Below are positions 22,755 to 34,400 of a DNA stretch of 64,000 nucleotides, in pieces (positions within the stretch are counted from its first letter, which is position 1; each line of letters starts with the position of its first letter). The notes below the pieces were generated by a model. The model did not search any database. It was not told where the DNA came from and saw only the letters and a program-made list of their open reading frames with translations. Source of the DNA: Macrotis lagotis (Eukaryota; Chordata; Mammalia; Peramelemorphia; Peramelidae); NCBI RefSeq assembly GCF_037893015.1, contig NC_133658.1, positions 141,279,822 to 141,343,821 on the forward strand, given 5' to 3'. A program made the translations under genes and the position numbers.

Positions 22755-24806
22755 TGACTCTTTTTTATTTTATTTTATTTGTTTATCTTTTATTAAAGAT
22801 TTTATTTGAGTTTTATAATTTTTCTCCCAATCTTACTTCCATCCCCCACCCCCCACACCCACAGAAAGCAATCTGTCAGTCTTTACTTTGGATAACTCTT
22901 TTTTTAAAATCTTTTCCTATACCATTTTACTTTTAAGAATCCCATCTTATTCACCTTTATCCCCCATTTTGAATGACCAAATTACTAATAACAATCTTGG
23001 ACATATGGTTTGCATTTCCATGTATAAATAGTAAATAATTTGCCCTTTCAAGTCCCTTGTAATCAGTTTTTTTAGAATTTTTTTCAAGGCAATGGGTTAA
23101 GTGGCTTGCCCAAGGCCACACGGCTAGATAATTATTAAGTGTCAGAGGTCAGATTTGAACCCAGGTACTCCTGACTCCCAAGGCCAGTGCTGTATGCACT
23201 GTGCCACCTAGCTGCCCCCATAATCAGTTTTTAATGTTTGCATTTGTATTTCTCTTGGATCTACTATTTTTTTTGAAATTAATTTTCTATTAAGTTCATG
23301 TCTTTTTTCAACAAAATCCTGAAAGTGAAAATTCATTGAATGTCTTTTTTTTTCAGGATTATGCTTAATTTGCTGGGTAGAATATTTTCAGTCACAACCC
23401 TAGTTCTCTTGCTTTTAAAACTTAAGGTCTTTGAATGGAGCCTCTATAATTCTAATTGTGGCTCTGCTAAAGTTGACTTTTTTTCCCTTGTTGCTTTTAA
23501 TATTTTCTTCTTAACCTGCAAGTTTGGGAATTTGGCTTTGATATTATTGTTGGTTTTCCTCCTAGGATCCCTTTCAGGTGAATTTTTTTCTAATTCTATT
23601 TTCTCCTCTTGTTCTAATACTTCAGCAAAATTTTCTTTATTTCTTGTATTATTATATGAAGATTCTTTTTTATTGTAACTTTCAGATAGTTCAATTATTT
23701 TTATGTTTTCTCTTAATCTATTCTTCAGATTTATTATTTTTTCTTATGCAACGTTTCACCTTCTTTTGTATTTTTCCTTTTTTTATATTATTCTTTCTTG
23801 ATCTCATAACTTCACTGGTTTCACCTTGCCCAATTCTAATTTTCAAGTAGTCATTTTCTTCCTTAAGATTGATGGATCTACTTTTCCAGTTGGTTATATA
23901 ATCTTTTTTGTCTTGAATTGTTCTTATTTTTAGCTTTTCCTCACTCTTATGTGATATTAAAAGTCTTTTTTAAAGTTCTGTGAATTCTTTTTGATTAGGT
24001 AGCCATTTGGCATTACTCTTTGGGGTCGGAGAATTTTTGGGGGGAGTTTTTTTGCTTTAGTATCTTCCTTTGAAATTGAACCCTGGTCTTCTCTTTCCCA
24101 TAGTAACAGTCTATTGTTGGGTTCTTTCTTCTTTGCCTACTCATTAAAAAAATAATTTTTAACAACTTGTTTTTATATTTACTTCTTGTCTTGGGGTATG
24201 GGGGGATGGTGTTTCTGGCCTTGGGAGCTTGGTTCTGGGCCCATCCTCTGGACTTATTTCCCCTTCTTGATCACAACTAGGGTCCCTCTACACACTGTGC
24301 TGAAATGATCTTACTCCCTGAGAACACTCCAGTGGTTATAATCTTCTGTTCTCCCCTCTGTCCTGGGACCAAGTCATTCTCCTGTAGGTAACTACAGCCA
24401 CCAGTGTACATAGACCACTTCTGCTCTCACTAATATATGCTGGTTTCTTTTTGCCTGAACTGTTGTCAACAGCACAGTTGAGCCTGGTGTCCCTTAGCAG
24501 CAGAGATTCCCTCTCTTCCTTCTCCCAATCCCCAATAGGGGTGAGAATTCCTGTAACTGAGGCAGAAACTATCTCCCACACAGGTTTGTTGCTTGTCTGT
24601 TAGGGAGGTAGGTAAAGGTGTCTATACTTCACCCAGTTGGGATCTTTCTTCCAATCTTCTCTGGTTGTCCCAGGAAGAGCACAGTTCTGCCCCAATTCTT
24701 GTTTATTTTTCCTGTCCTTCATTCACTGTCATGTACTTTTTTGACTTGTTTGTAGAGGAAATCTGGAGAGTATGGAATTTTCTAACCTACTCCTCCATGT
24801 TCCATC
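22755..24806 (-). mobile_element. Second ORF1-only L1-like element
   Basis: Minus-strand element. L1-type 3' end at 22785-22890 (complement of '...gtaaaactcaaaataaa' with a C-rich run) is followed within about 400 bp by an eroded ORF1. ORF1 pieces include NLKNRLRENIKIIELSES, EEKIELEKNSPERDPRRK and NLQVKKKILKATREKKS, in RRM to C-terminal order. There is no room for ORF2. The L1-like 5' end is near 24806 (ggaacatggaggagtag on the complement). A WSINE1-like copy is inserted at 23068-23219. It is older and more decayed than the element beside it, and no clear target duplication is seen. Confidence 0.6.
23068..23219 (-). repeat. WSINE1-like SINE inside the second ORF1-only element
   Basis: 'aaggccacacggctagataa' to 'gccacctagctgccccc', flanked by 'taatcagttttt' on both sides. 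Confidence 0.9.
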
Positions 24807-25094
24807 AGATTTCTAATGTTTTGGGAGTTTTTTGATATAAAAATATTTGTTTTTAATTTGTGGAATAAAAGAAGCATTTCCATAACAAAAAAATGAGACA
24901 TGTGGGATTTCATTTCCTAACTCAGGAATGATGTGAAAATTAAAGAAATATCCATTATAAGAGTAGTCTAATTGAATTTTCCTGATTAAGCAGGATCATA
25001 TCAGCTTCTTCAGCATTGTGTGTATAATCAGATAGTGTTTTTTTTAATATAGGCTTTTATTTTTCTGAAAGATTTTTCTAATGTTCTATTTTCT

Positions 25095-25245
25095 TTTTTT
25101 TTAAGTTTTTGCAAGGCAATGGGGTTAAGTGGCTTACCCAAGGCCACACAGCTAGATAATTATTAAGTGTCTGAGGCCAGATTTGAACTCAGGTACTCCT
25201 GACTCCAGGGCTAGTGCTCTATCGGCTGCGTCACCTAACCACCCC
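25095..25245 (-). repeat. WSINE1-like SINE
   Basis: Antisense SINE with 'ctaatgttct' duplicated at 25078-25087 and 25246-25255. It is inserted in or beside an L2 relic. Confidence 0.88.
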
Positions 25246-25249
25246 CTAA

Positions 25250-25470
25250 TGTTCTTTTAAATGTCATCTCAAGATCCATCTCCAAGAAGCCTTCTTTGAT
25301 TTATGCCCCCAGTGGTTACTCTTCAAATTATCTTCTATTTATTTGTCTCTCTACATGTTTCTGTCCCCATCCCCATAAGCCCATTTCTGTTTTGTCTTAA
25401 AATCTCTAGTATTGAGCAAAAGTGCTTAAGCCTTAATAGATATTTAATAAATACTTTTTTAAATTGACAT
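25250..25470 (+). mobile_element. L2 3' end
   Basis: 'ctccaagaagccttctttga' and the closing 'taatagatatttaataaata' are L2 hallmarks. Confidence 0.6.
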
Positions 25471-25539
25471 CTAAACTTCAATGATCAGTAGTCATTTGAC
25501 TAGGAGAGAGGAATCTTGTAGTCTCTCAGGACAAGATCT

Positions 25540-25748
25540 AGAAGAGGATGATGTTTTCCTTTGTTCTCAAAGAAGACCAAGACATCAGGAAGGAGATCCC
25601 ATGACAGCATTTTACAGATGAAGAGGCTGAGGCAAACAGGGCTAAGTGATTTGCTTAAGGTTGCATAGCTAGTATCTGGGATTGAATTTGAATTTATTTT
25701 CTTGATTCCAAGCCTAGTGCTTTATATACTGTACCACCTAGCTACTCC
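25540..25748 (-). repeat. RTE-tailed tRNA SINE, partial
   Basis: Starts with an RTE-like end ('ttgttctcaaagaagaccaa') and runs to 'gtaccacctagctactcc'. Antisense. Confidence 0.6.
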
Positions 25749-25749
25749 T

Positions 25750-26500
25750 AAGTGATATAATAAAAAGGAAGAGGGGAAGAGAGCTTTGGGCAGAACTGTG
25801 GGATTCCATGGTAATGGGAATGACTTGGAAGAAGATCTAGCAAAGAAGACTGAGACAAAACAGACAAGTTGGGGAGACAGAGGAAACTAGGAGATGGTAT
25901 CATGAAAATGTAGAGAGGAGAATATCCAGGAAGAAAGGATGAGCTAATGTTAAAGCTACAGAGAGATAAGACTTGAGATAGAGCTATCAAATTTGTCAAT
26001 TAAAAAGCCATCAGTGATTTTTAGAGAAGAATGAGGATATTTGGAAGTCAGTTTGTAAAGGGTTTAGAAGTGAGAGGTGAATAAGTAGAAGGATTTAGTA
26101 TAGATAGATTTCTCAAAGACTTTAACCAAGGAAAACAGAACTATGACAGCTAGCAGAAAACAGGTTTATTTTAAGGGATGGAGGGGACATGGCCATGTTT
26201 GTAAACAATGATTAAGTAGAGATTAAAGATTAGAGAGTGAATGAAGATGATGGTAGTGATCTGCTGAAAAAGTTCAGAGATGATGGGATCAAGGGTGTTC
26301 GGAGAAATATTTGCCTTGACAAGAAGAAAGGTCACCATTTCCTCAGAAATAGTGGAGGACTTGGGGAAGATGTCTGAGTAAAGAGGACATACATCTAAAT
26401 AACTGAAAAAAAGATTTAATGAGAAGAAAAATGGGAGAGTGAAAGGAAGCAGTGCAACTGAACTCTCCTCCACAAACTTCAAATAGATCTAGAAAATGCA
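25750..26500. other. Purine-rich intergenic sequence
   Basis: GA-rich, possibly an old repeat. Antisense frames here are products of base composition and have no recognised match. Confidence 0.4.
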
Positions 26501-26504
26501 TCAG

Positions 26505-26707
26505 ACTGAATCTTGATGGGAAATTCAGAAAGTCACAAAGTTATGAAGGAATAGGAAGCTTGGAATATACTATTCCAGAAGGCAAAAGATAAAGGCTTAA
26601 AACTTAAGTAAATTACGTATCCACCAAAATTGAGTATAATTATATGGGGGAGTAAAATGGATCTTTAATGAGAGTATTTACAAGTATTCCTGATGAAAAG
26701 ACCAGAG

Positions 26708-26757
<50 letters not shown>

Positions 26758-27500
26758 ACTTTAAGAGTTAAGGAGTTAAGAGACATGCAAAAAGATAAGC
26801 ATGAGTGAACAATGATAAAGGACTAAACAAAGACCAATTGCTTGCTTACATAAAAGATAGGAAGATGATACATGTCCCCTTTTATCCTTTTCATCATCAG
26901 GGTTCATAGAGGGAGTCTAATTAGGCAAAATCTGGAAATAGTTCTGTTATGTTTTGATTGTCTTAAGAAAAAGAAGAGAAAAGGAATACATTGAGATGGG
27001 GGCAGGGGTGGAATTTTAGGGGAAAATATCTCTCATAATCTACATGCACAAATAGGCATCCATACAAACAGGTGGGATTCAGGGAGAGCATCTGATACCT
27101 GAGTCTTTCTCATATAAACTGATCAAAGAAGGAACAACGCGTGTGTGTGTATGTTTAGGGAGGAATTAGACTTGAGCAAAACAAACTCATAAAGATGTTT
27201 GAAAATGTCCAGAGCTTTTTAAGGTGGCAAATAATGGGAACCCAAGGGAATACCCTCATATTGGCAAAAAGATGAACAAGTTATGGTATATAAATATGAT
27301 GGAATGCCATTGTGCTGAACTCTTATCAGCATAATGCCCAACCAAGATTCCAGAACCATCTGACAAGGAAGTGAAAATTTCAGAATGCAGAATGAAACAA
27401 ATATTTTTTAGAATATGCCAATGTAGAAATTTGTTAAGATTGACTATAGGTTTGCAATGGGTTTTGTTTTTATTTTCAATGGGAAGAGACTGGGGTTGAG
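26505..27500 (+). mobile_element. L1/HAL1-like fragment: ORF1 C-terminus, spacer and 3' end
   Basis: ORF1 C-terminal coding is visible at about 26510-26695 ('ccagaaggcaaaagataaag', then 'atgaaaagaccagag'). It is followed by a (CA)n tract, a non-coding spacer, and an L1 ORF2-like end from about 27240 ('acaagttatggtatataaat'). Too little space separates ORF1 and the 3' end for a full ORF2. Confidence 0.45.
26710..26755. repeat. (CA)n microsatellite
   Basis: About 45 bp of uninterrupted CA repeats. Confidence 0.95.
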
Positions 27501-27840
27501 GTGAGAGAGTCAGAAAGTACATCTTGGATGATTCAAATGTCTATAGAAAGAAATCTTGTCAACACTGATGAACACAATAACCAACCACAATTCCTAAGGT
27601 TTCATGATGAAACATGTCTCCCATCTCCTGTGAGGGAGATGATGAACTCAGTACAGATTGATACTTTAAGAACAAGAGCTATAACAACCCCACCTCCTCA
27701 ACCCATGGTCAGTGAAAAATTTTGCTTTTTTTTGACTCTACATGTTTGTAAACAGGGATTGTTTGTCTTGATTTTTCAATGGGGGGTGGGGTGATGAGAG
27801 AAATGGAAGGGAAAGAAGACTGATAAGAAAAAGGAAAGAA
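27500..27840 (+). mobile_element. L1 3'UTR-like tail
   Basis: G-rich 'caatggggggtggggtgatg' and flanks resemble an L1 3'UTR. A similar string lies at 27470-27500, so two related ends may be adjacent. Confidence 0.35.
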
Positions 27841-27929
27841 AATATAAAAGATGAGTCATATTCTCATTTATTTCTTGGTTTCTCATTTGCATGTGGCCAA
27901 AAGCTGTACTTGGAGGAGGTAATATAGTA

Positions 27930-28090
27930 AGTTAGAAAGAATAATGATTTTGAAGTTATTGGATCTGGATTCAAAAACTGCCTCTGTCACTACTCAGTCT
28001 TTATGTGAGTCTGGGCAAATGACTGAAACTTTCTAGAATGCATTTTCTTCACATAAAATGAAGGGCTTGGACTAATTAAGCCCATTCACC
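27930..28090 (+). repeat. MIR SINE
   Basis: 'tgtgagtctgggcaaatgac', 'cacataaaatgaagggcttg' in MIR order. Confidence 0.6.
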
Positions 28091-28149
28091 TTTACTCGAC
28101 TTTTAGTTAATAGACACACCAGGGGATCATATTTATAAAAAATGTATCT

Positions 28150-28365
28150 GTCAGTCAACTAACAAACATTTATTAAGCACCTTCCATTTTTTAGGTACTA
28201 GGATACAAACACAAAAGTGAAATAAAGAGTTTGTATACAATTGGAGTAGATAATATGTATTTATAGATATAAAATAAACATGGTTTTGGTTGGAGGGCAC
28301 TCACAATTGGGAGATTAAAGGAACATTTTGTGTTCATGGTGGCTCTTAAGCTGAGTCTGAAAGGA
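28150..28365 (+). repeat. CR1/L2-clade relic with 'TTTATTAAGCAC' motif
   Basis: 'aacaaacatttattaagcac' followed by 'ggtactaggatacaaacaca', a common marsupial ancient-repeat pattern. Confidence 0.45.
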
Positions 28366-28384
28366 AACGAGACTCTAAGAGACT

Positions 28385-28790
28385 AAAGAATACATAATTA
28401 TTATAATTTATATTTTCATTAACAAAAAAGAGAAAGATCCAATCAGTGAATTGAACATGGAACTAAAAATTAGAAAACACCAACCAAAACTAAAAATAGA
28501 AATACTGACATCAAAGAAGAAACAACAAAATTAAAACTAAGACAAATCAAAACATCAAATCGATACACTAGAAACTTTTTAATAATTAAAATGTCAGCTA
28601 ACCTGACTTTAAAAAAGTAGTAAAAGAAGTTGTTGATATCAAAATTGAAAAAAAGAATTCATAGCAAATGAAGAGGAATCTAAAAAATTAGAAGCTATTT
28701 ATAGCTTTTTATAAAATTTTGAAAAACCTAAATTAGAAGAAAAAATAAGAAATTTCAATATTTTAAACTTTCTCCCAAAATGCATGACAC
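28385..28790 (+). mobile_element. L1 ORF2-like fragment
   Basis: A-rich sequence whose broken frames (SKHQIDTLETF, ANEEESKKLEAIYSF) resemble the linker before the L1 reverse transcriptase. Weak. Confidence 0.35.
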
Positions 28791-28959
28791 TCTTTTATAT
28801 TTAATCTGGATCAACAATTTCACCATCACTCACTTAAGTCTAGACAATCAACAAAACTATAAATTAAGTCTGATTTGTAGCTTTACTGATTGCCAAAGTG
28901 TAAAGGCTCTCGCTAAAAATTTAAGATTGGGCTGAGCTAGTTCTGAACTGGCTCCCACA

Positions 28960-29115
28960 GACCCATTAAACCCTGCTTCTGCAATTTACTCCCTGTGTGA
29001 TACTGAACAAATACCTTTACCTCCCTGGGGCCTTGGATTCCCCATCTATAAAATAAAGGAAATTAAACCTGAATAACCACTGAAGTCCCTTTCAGCCCTA
29101 GCTAGATGCTCTAAG
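28960..29115 (+). repeat. MIR SINE
   Basis: 'cttggattccccatctataa' and 'tttcagccctagctagatgc' match MIR order. Confidence 0.55.
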
Positions 29116-29289
29116 GTCCTATGCCTTATCTTCCCAATTAGTTTCACAAGGCAGAGGACTACCTAGTTTCTGCCAGCTTGATTTCTAATTTTTCTCAACA
29201 ATTTTTATCAGAGAGTTCTTATCCTAGGATTTAGCTGTGAAGCTCTAGACTACTTCCCTAGTTTGCTTCTGAACATTCTTTATCTAATC

Positions 29290-29995
29290 CTCTGGTCAAT
29301 GATCTAATTCCACTGCTCAATCTCCGTTTCTTAACCAATACCAAGTCATTTTTGATTATTACTTCTTTTAGTGTAGCTTGGGATCTGGTACTTCCTTCTG
29401 ATTTGTTTTTTCCTTTCAGTATTTCCCTTATGATTTTTGATCTTCTGTTTTTCCAGGTGAATTTTGCTATTATTTTTTAGTTCTGTAAAGTAATTCTTGG
29501 ATAGATTTGAAGTGTCATTAAATAAACAAATTAGATAGTTTTTTCATTTTTAGAATATTAGCATAACTAGCCTATGAGCAATTAATATTTCTCCCATTAT
29601 TTAGATCTGTCATTATTTGTGTAGAGAGCATTATGTAACTGTATTCATTTAGCTCCTGTATGTTTTGGCAAATGTTTTTCAGATTGTATATTTATTTTAT
29701 AAATAATTTCCCTTTATAGTTCTTCCATCTGAGTTTTGTTGGCAACATACTGAAAATTTGATGTGAATTTGTTTTCTATCCTGCATCTGATAGTTATAAA
29801 TTTTTTATTTATTCTCTATAATTCTCTAATTAAACTATTACATCATTTGAAAAAGGTTATCATTTTATTTTCTCTTTGCCTATGAATATTTCTTTTCATT
29901 GTCAGTGCTACATTTAGTATTTCTAACATTATATCAAAAAGTAATGGTGATAATAGAGGTCCTTACTTTACCCCTGCTTTCTCATTTTTTTAACT
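29290..29995 (-). mobile_element. L1 ORF2 reverse-transcriptase fragment
   Basis: The plus strand reads as antisense L1 ORF2. 'gttttctatcctgcatctga', 'ctctttgcctatgaatattt' and 'agtaatggtgataatagagg' match the conserved antisense order around the RT core. The frame is badly broken. Confidence 0.6.
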
Positions 29996-30199
29996 GTTTG
30001 TCCCCTGTCACTGTTAGAGGGTGAAGGGGAGGACTAACTGTCTACCCAGGATTTGCTGCATCACTATATAGCACCAAATTATTTAGCAGTCACACATGTC
30101 CTAGGAAGCTCCTTGAAGAATGCAGGTGTATGTTATGTGAGATAGTCTCTAGAAACTAGAAGCTAGGAATAGCCCCTATTCCCAGGCATGTCATTGAGT

Positions 30200-30600
30200 T
30201 CAATTCTTTCTATGCATTTATTCTTTCAAGACAGATTTATTAAGTACTTAAAAAGTATGCTGCCTATAGCACTATGCTTAGTGGTTCATTTAGCTAAGAC
30301 ATGATTCCTGCCCTCATGGAGTTCACAGTCCAAGAGGTGGAATGAATAGTCATAAACATAGTTAACTTCAATATACTTTCCACGTGTGCTAGAGAAATTC
30401 AGAATGTTTTGTGAGGGGAAGTTTTTTACAAGACAGAAGTTATCAAAAAAAATCAACAAGAACTTGTGAAGTATACCTACTATATGATAAGACATTGGGA
30501 ATACAAAGAAAAAAATGGAAAAAGTCCTTGCTCTCAAGGTGCTTAGCTTCTCTTGGAAGTGATAACATGAACCCATGGAAATATATGCAAAGTAAATAAA
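30200..30600 (+). repeat. Two CR1/L2-clade relics
   Basis: 'cagatttattaagtacttaa' with 'tgccctcatggagttcacag' (30230-30345). A second piece has 'acattgggaatacaaagaaa' (about 30440-30600). Confidence 0.45.
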
Positions 30601-30948
30601 AGATAATGGGCAAAGGAGTATACTAGTGGCTAAGGGTCTGAGGAAGGCATTATCCAGAAGTTCATGTTTTGTACTGAATTCTAAAGGAAATAATGGATTC
30701 TGAGAGGTGGGAGAGGAAGAGAGTGCTTTCTAGGTATGGTGTAACCAAGATCAAAGGTACAGAGACCATGGATTAAATATCATATATGAGGAATACCAAG
30801 AATGAAAATTTGACCAGACCACAGAATGTAAGATATAAGTATACTTGGAGAATTGCTTCCTCAATTGCCTATTGGATACTTCAAACTAGATATCCTGTTC
30901 TAGATATTTAACTAAACAGGTCTATAATTGAATTCACTATTCCTCGAC

Positions 30949-30967
30949 CCCCCCCCCCCCCCGCCCC
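30949..30967. repeat. Poly-C tract
   Basis: Run of C interrupted by one G, in otherwise AT-rich DNA. Prone to assembly error. Confidence 0.85.
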
Positions 30968-31079
30968 AAACCTTCCCTTTTTCTGAATTTCCTTATTACT
31001 GTGTAGGACATCTCAGTCACCCAAGCTCTCAACCTAAATATTATCCTTGATTCCTCACTCTCTTTTACCTTCCATATTG

Positions 31080-32044
31080 GTTGGTTCTTGTCCTTTATTA
31101 TTGAAGAAGATCAAAATGACATCACTATGTGTGAGACAAATTACAATGTGTTTGATTGTGACCAATAAGAGCTTGGAATGCTCCACCACAGGGTGGACAC
31201 AAATAGTCCATGTGAACACTTGGGGTGGGTACTCCAAACTTAGATATGTCATGTTTCTTTTAAGCTGCTTCAATTCTGCCTTCCTCATAGACTACAGCCC
31301 CCTCACTGATGAGGGCACACCCTGCTGGGTGGTCCTATGCCAGTGTATTCCATGTTGTACAAGCAGTTCTAAAGTTCTTCAATGAGACCTTCAGGGTATC
31401 TCAGTATTGCATCTTCTGACCCCTTTGTGAGCACTTGCCCTGTGAGAGTTCTCCATAAAATAGTTGTTGTTGTTTTTTTTTTTTCTGCTTTTTGTTTTTG
31501 GCAAGGATACATCTGGCATTCTAACAATGTGCCCAGTCCACCGTAGTTGTTCTCTCTGTAGTAATATTGGAACACTAGGCAGTTTAGCTTGAGAAAGGAC
31601 CTCAGTGTCTGTTATCTTCTCCTGCCAGGTGATCTTCAGAATCTTCCTAAGACAATTTAAATGGAAGCGATTCAGTTTCCTGACATGGGTTTACCAGGCA
31701 TACAGCAATGAGGTCAGCACAATGGCTCTATAGACCTTCAGTTTGGTGGTCGGTCTAACACCTCTTCTCTTCCATACTTTCTTTTGGAGTCTCCCAAATT
31801 CTGAGATAGCTCTGGCAATGCCAGTGTCAACCTCATTGACAATGTGTATCTCCTTGGAAAGGACACTGCCAAGGTAAGTGAACCTGTCTACAGTACTCAA
31901 AACTTCTCCATTTGCTGTAATTGATGGTTCCATGTATGAATGGTATGGTGCTGGTTGATGGAGCATCTGTGTTTTCTTGGAGTTAATTGTTAGACCAAAA
32001 TTAGCACAAGCAGCAGAGAATTGATCCATACTTTGTTGAATCAA
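31080..32044 (-). mobile_element. RTE-clade LINE fragment (reverse transcriptase C-terminus and 3' end)
   Basis: The minus frame at 31691-32044 reads MDQFSAACANFGLTINSKKT, then DRFTYLGSVLS and KLKVYRAIVLTSLLYAW. This is the end of the RT domain and start of the thumb in RTE-type and related non-LTR elements, where FTYLGS and the 'L..Y.a.vl..LlYA' block are conserved. It runs on, broken, to a 3' end near 31085 ('gtcctttattattgaagaag' on the plus strand). The endonuclease and RT catalytic parts are missing, so it is 5'-truncated. Confidence 0.8.
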
Positions 32045-32299
32045 GCTTCAGAGGCTGCATCATTATCTTAGCCACCCAAGCTCTCAACCTAAATGTTATC
32101 TTGGCTCCTCATTCTCTTTCATCTTCCATAGTCAATCTGCTATAAAGCTATATAAGAGATGTATTTTTAACCAAACAAGAAATAGAGGCAATTGCAAAAG
32201 GTAAAAGAGTTAACTTTTATTACTTGAAACTGAAAAGCTTCTCCACAGGCAACAATAATGTATTTAGAATAAGAAAGGCTGAGTGGGGAAAAAAAATCT

Positions 32300-33240
32300 T
32301 TCTTTGAGGATTTTGTGTCTGAGATATATAAACAATTAATGAATATGTTACTAATGGCCATTCCCTAATAGTCAAAGGATGTAAAAAAAAACTACCAAGT
32401 GTACAAAACCACATGAAAAAATATTTCAAATCATTAATGTCAAAAGAAGTGCAAATGAAAACAGCTCTGAGGGTCACTCACAACTCAGCAAATTTACCAT
32501 CATGAAAAAAATCACAGCAGTCAATATTGGAGAAATTGTAGTCAAGATAGGCACACTAATACACTGTTGGTAAAGCTCTGAAATTATTTTGCAAAGTAAT
32601 TTGAAATTATGCAAATAAAGTGACTAAAATGTCCATATCCTTTAAAGTAGCCATCCCATTACTGGGCCCAAGGAAGCCAATGATAAGAAAAAATTTCCCA
32701 AACTTCAAGATATTTATAGCAGTACTTTTTGTGATAACTTGGAATTAGAGACAAAGTAGATGTCCATCAATTGGGAAATGGCTAAACAAATTGTCATACA
32801 TGATAATGAAATATTACAATGCTGTAATAAGTGATGTGTGTGATGGATATAGAGAAACATGGAAAGATCTATATTAACTGATGCTGAATGAAGTAAGCAG
32901 AGATAAGAAAGCAAATTGTGACTACAAAAATGTAATTGGAAGCAATAACAACAAAAATTCAGAAGTAAAAATAACAAAATTATAAAGAACAAGACAGAAA
33001 TGAAGAAATGTAGGAAGACACCTCCACCCTTCCTCAATGTGTAGGTGAGAGACCCACAAGTATTACACATTGCTTTTTCAATGTACTGATCAGTTGTGCT
33101 GACTTTTTTTCTCTCTTAAAAAAATAATCCCACCATTTGGGTCCAGGGAATGGCCCTAAGAGAGGAGGGGGAAGGAGACATGAAATATAAAAGTGATATA
33201 AAAAACAGAAAATATTAATAAGACTTTTTTTTAAAAGATA
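32300..33240 (+). mobile_element. Older L1 3' fragment
   Basis: Reads like the L1 ORF2 C-terminus: 'ttactgggcccaaggaagcc', 'atgtccatcaattgggaaat', 'tgaatgaagtaagcagagat'. Same order as the L1 at 42127 but more diverged. Confidence 0.65.
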
Positions 33241-33322
33241 AGGATAATTTAGCTTGAGAGCACAGACTGACTTTTATCTTCTTTGTAATCCAACGATTAA
33301 GACAATGCCTGGCTCATAATAG

Positions 33323-33323
<1 letters not shown>

Positions 33324-33403
<80 letters not shown>

Positions 33404-33426
33404 CCTCCCTCCTCTCTCTCTCTCCT

Positions 33427-33513
<87 letters not shown>
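33324..33513. repeat. Large (CT)n tract
   Basis: About 190 bp of CT repeats with two short CCCT interruptions near 33402-33432. It lies between a duplicated flank and the 3' end of an antisense SINE. Confidence 0.95.
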
Positions 33514-33518
<5 letters not shown>

Positions 33519-33662
33519 GGTTTTTGCAAGGTAAATGGGTTTTAAGTGGTTTGTCCAAGGCCACACAGCTAGGTAATTATTAAGTGTCTGAGGTTGGATT
33601 TGAACTCAGGTACTCCTGACTCCAGGGCCGGTGTTCTATCCACCGTGCCACCTAGCCACCCC
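33514..33662 (-). repeat. WSINE1-like SINE with CT-expanded tail
   Basis: Antisense SINE whose target duplication 'cataatagtctct' lies at 33315-33327 and 33663-33675, on the far side of the CT tract. Confidence 0.9.
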
Positions 33663-33724
33663 CATAATAGTCTCTTGATTGACCAAAATAAAATTAGGCA
33701 ATAAATGCTTATTGACTGACTCCT

Positions 33725-34400
33725 TATTATCTCCAAGAGCAAGTATAAAATCCCGTTTTGTGTTCAAAGGCTTTCATAACCTAGCCCCCTCCTGTCATTC
33801 TAGTCTTTATACCTCGTCTCCCCCCAAGTACTACTCTATGATCCTGTTTCTTCCTGTTCCTCACCCTAGTTATTCCATCTTCCGACCCAAAGCATTATTA
33901 TTAACTGTCCTTCTTTCTTAGAAAATTCTCTCCCTCCTCATTTCTACCTTCTGCCTACTCTTCTTTCTTTCATGTAAAATCTCATGTAAAATTCTACTTT
34001 CTATAAAAAAAAGTCTTTTCGGATCCCTTTTAATACCAACATTTTCCTTCTGTTAGTTATTTCTGTGCTCTCAAGGAGCTCTCAACCTAATGGGGGAAGA
34101 TGTGAAAACAATTTTTTCAGTACCTCTCATCAACCCTCTCTTCTAGACACTGACACCATCTTGGTCATCACCCTCATCATCTTGCCCCCAAATTATTGCA
34201 ATAGTCTGCTGTTTAGTCTCCCTGCCACCAGTCTCTGATGAAATTACCCTCCTCCTCAGGCATGAATTTTGTTTGTACAGTTGTTTTCATGTCATCTTTT
34301 CTATTAGCCTGTGTGCTCTTTGAGCAGAGATTTTTTACCCTTCTTTGTGATCCATTAACATAAAACAGGTGCCCAAAATATACTTATTTACATATTGAGA
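33725..34400 (+). mobile_element. L2 LINE relic
   Basis: Pyrimidine-rich L2 order: 'caaaggctttcataacctag', later 'gtgtgctctttgagcagaga', ending 'aacaggtgcccaaaatatac'. Confidence 0.5.

Noticed and set aside
33274..33564. Arg/Glu repeat proteins on the minus strand
   Set aside because: Direct translation of the CT microsatellite.
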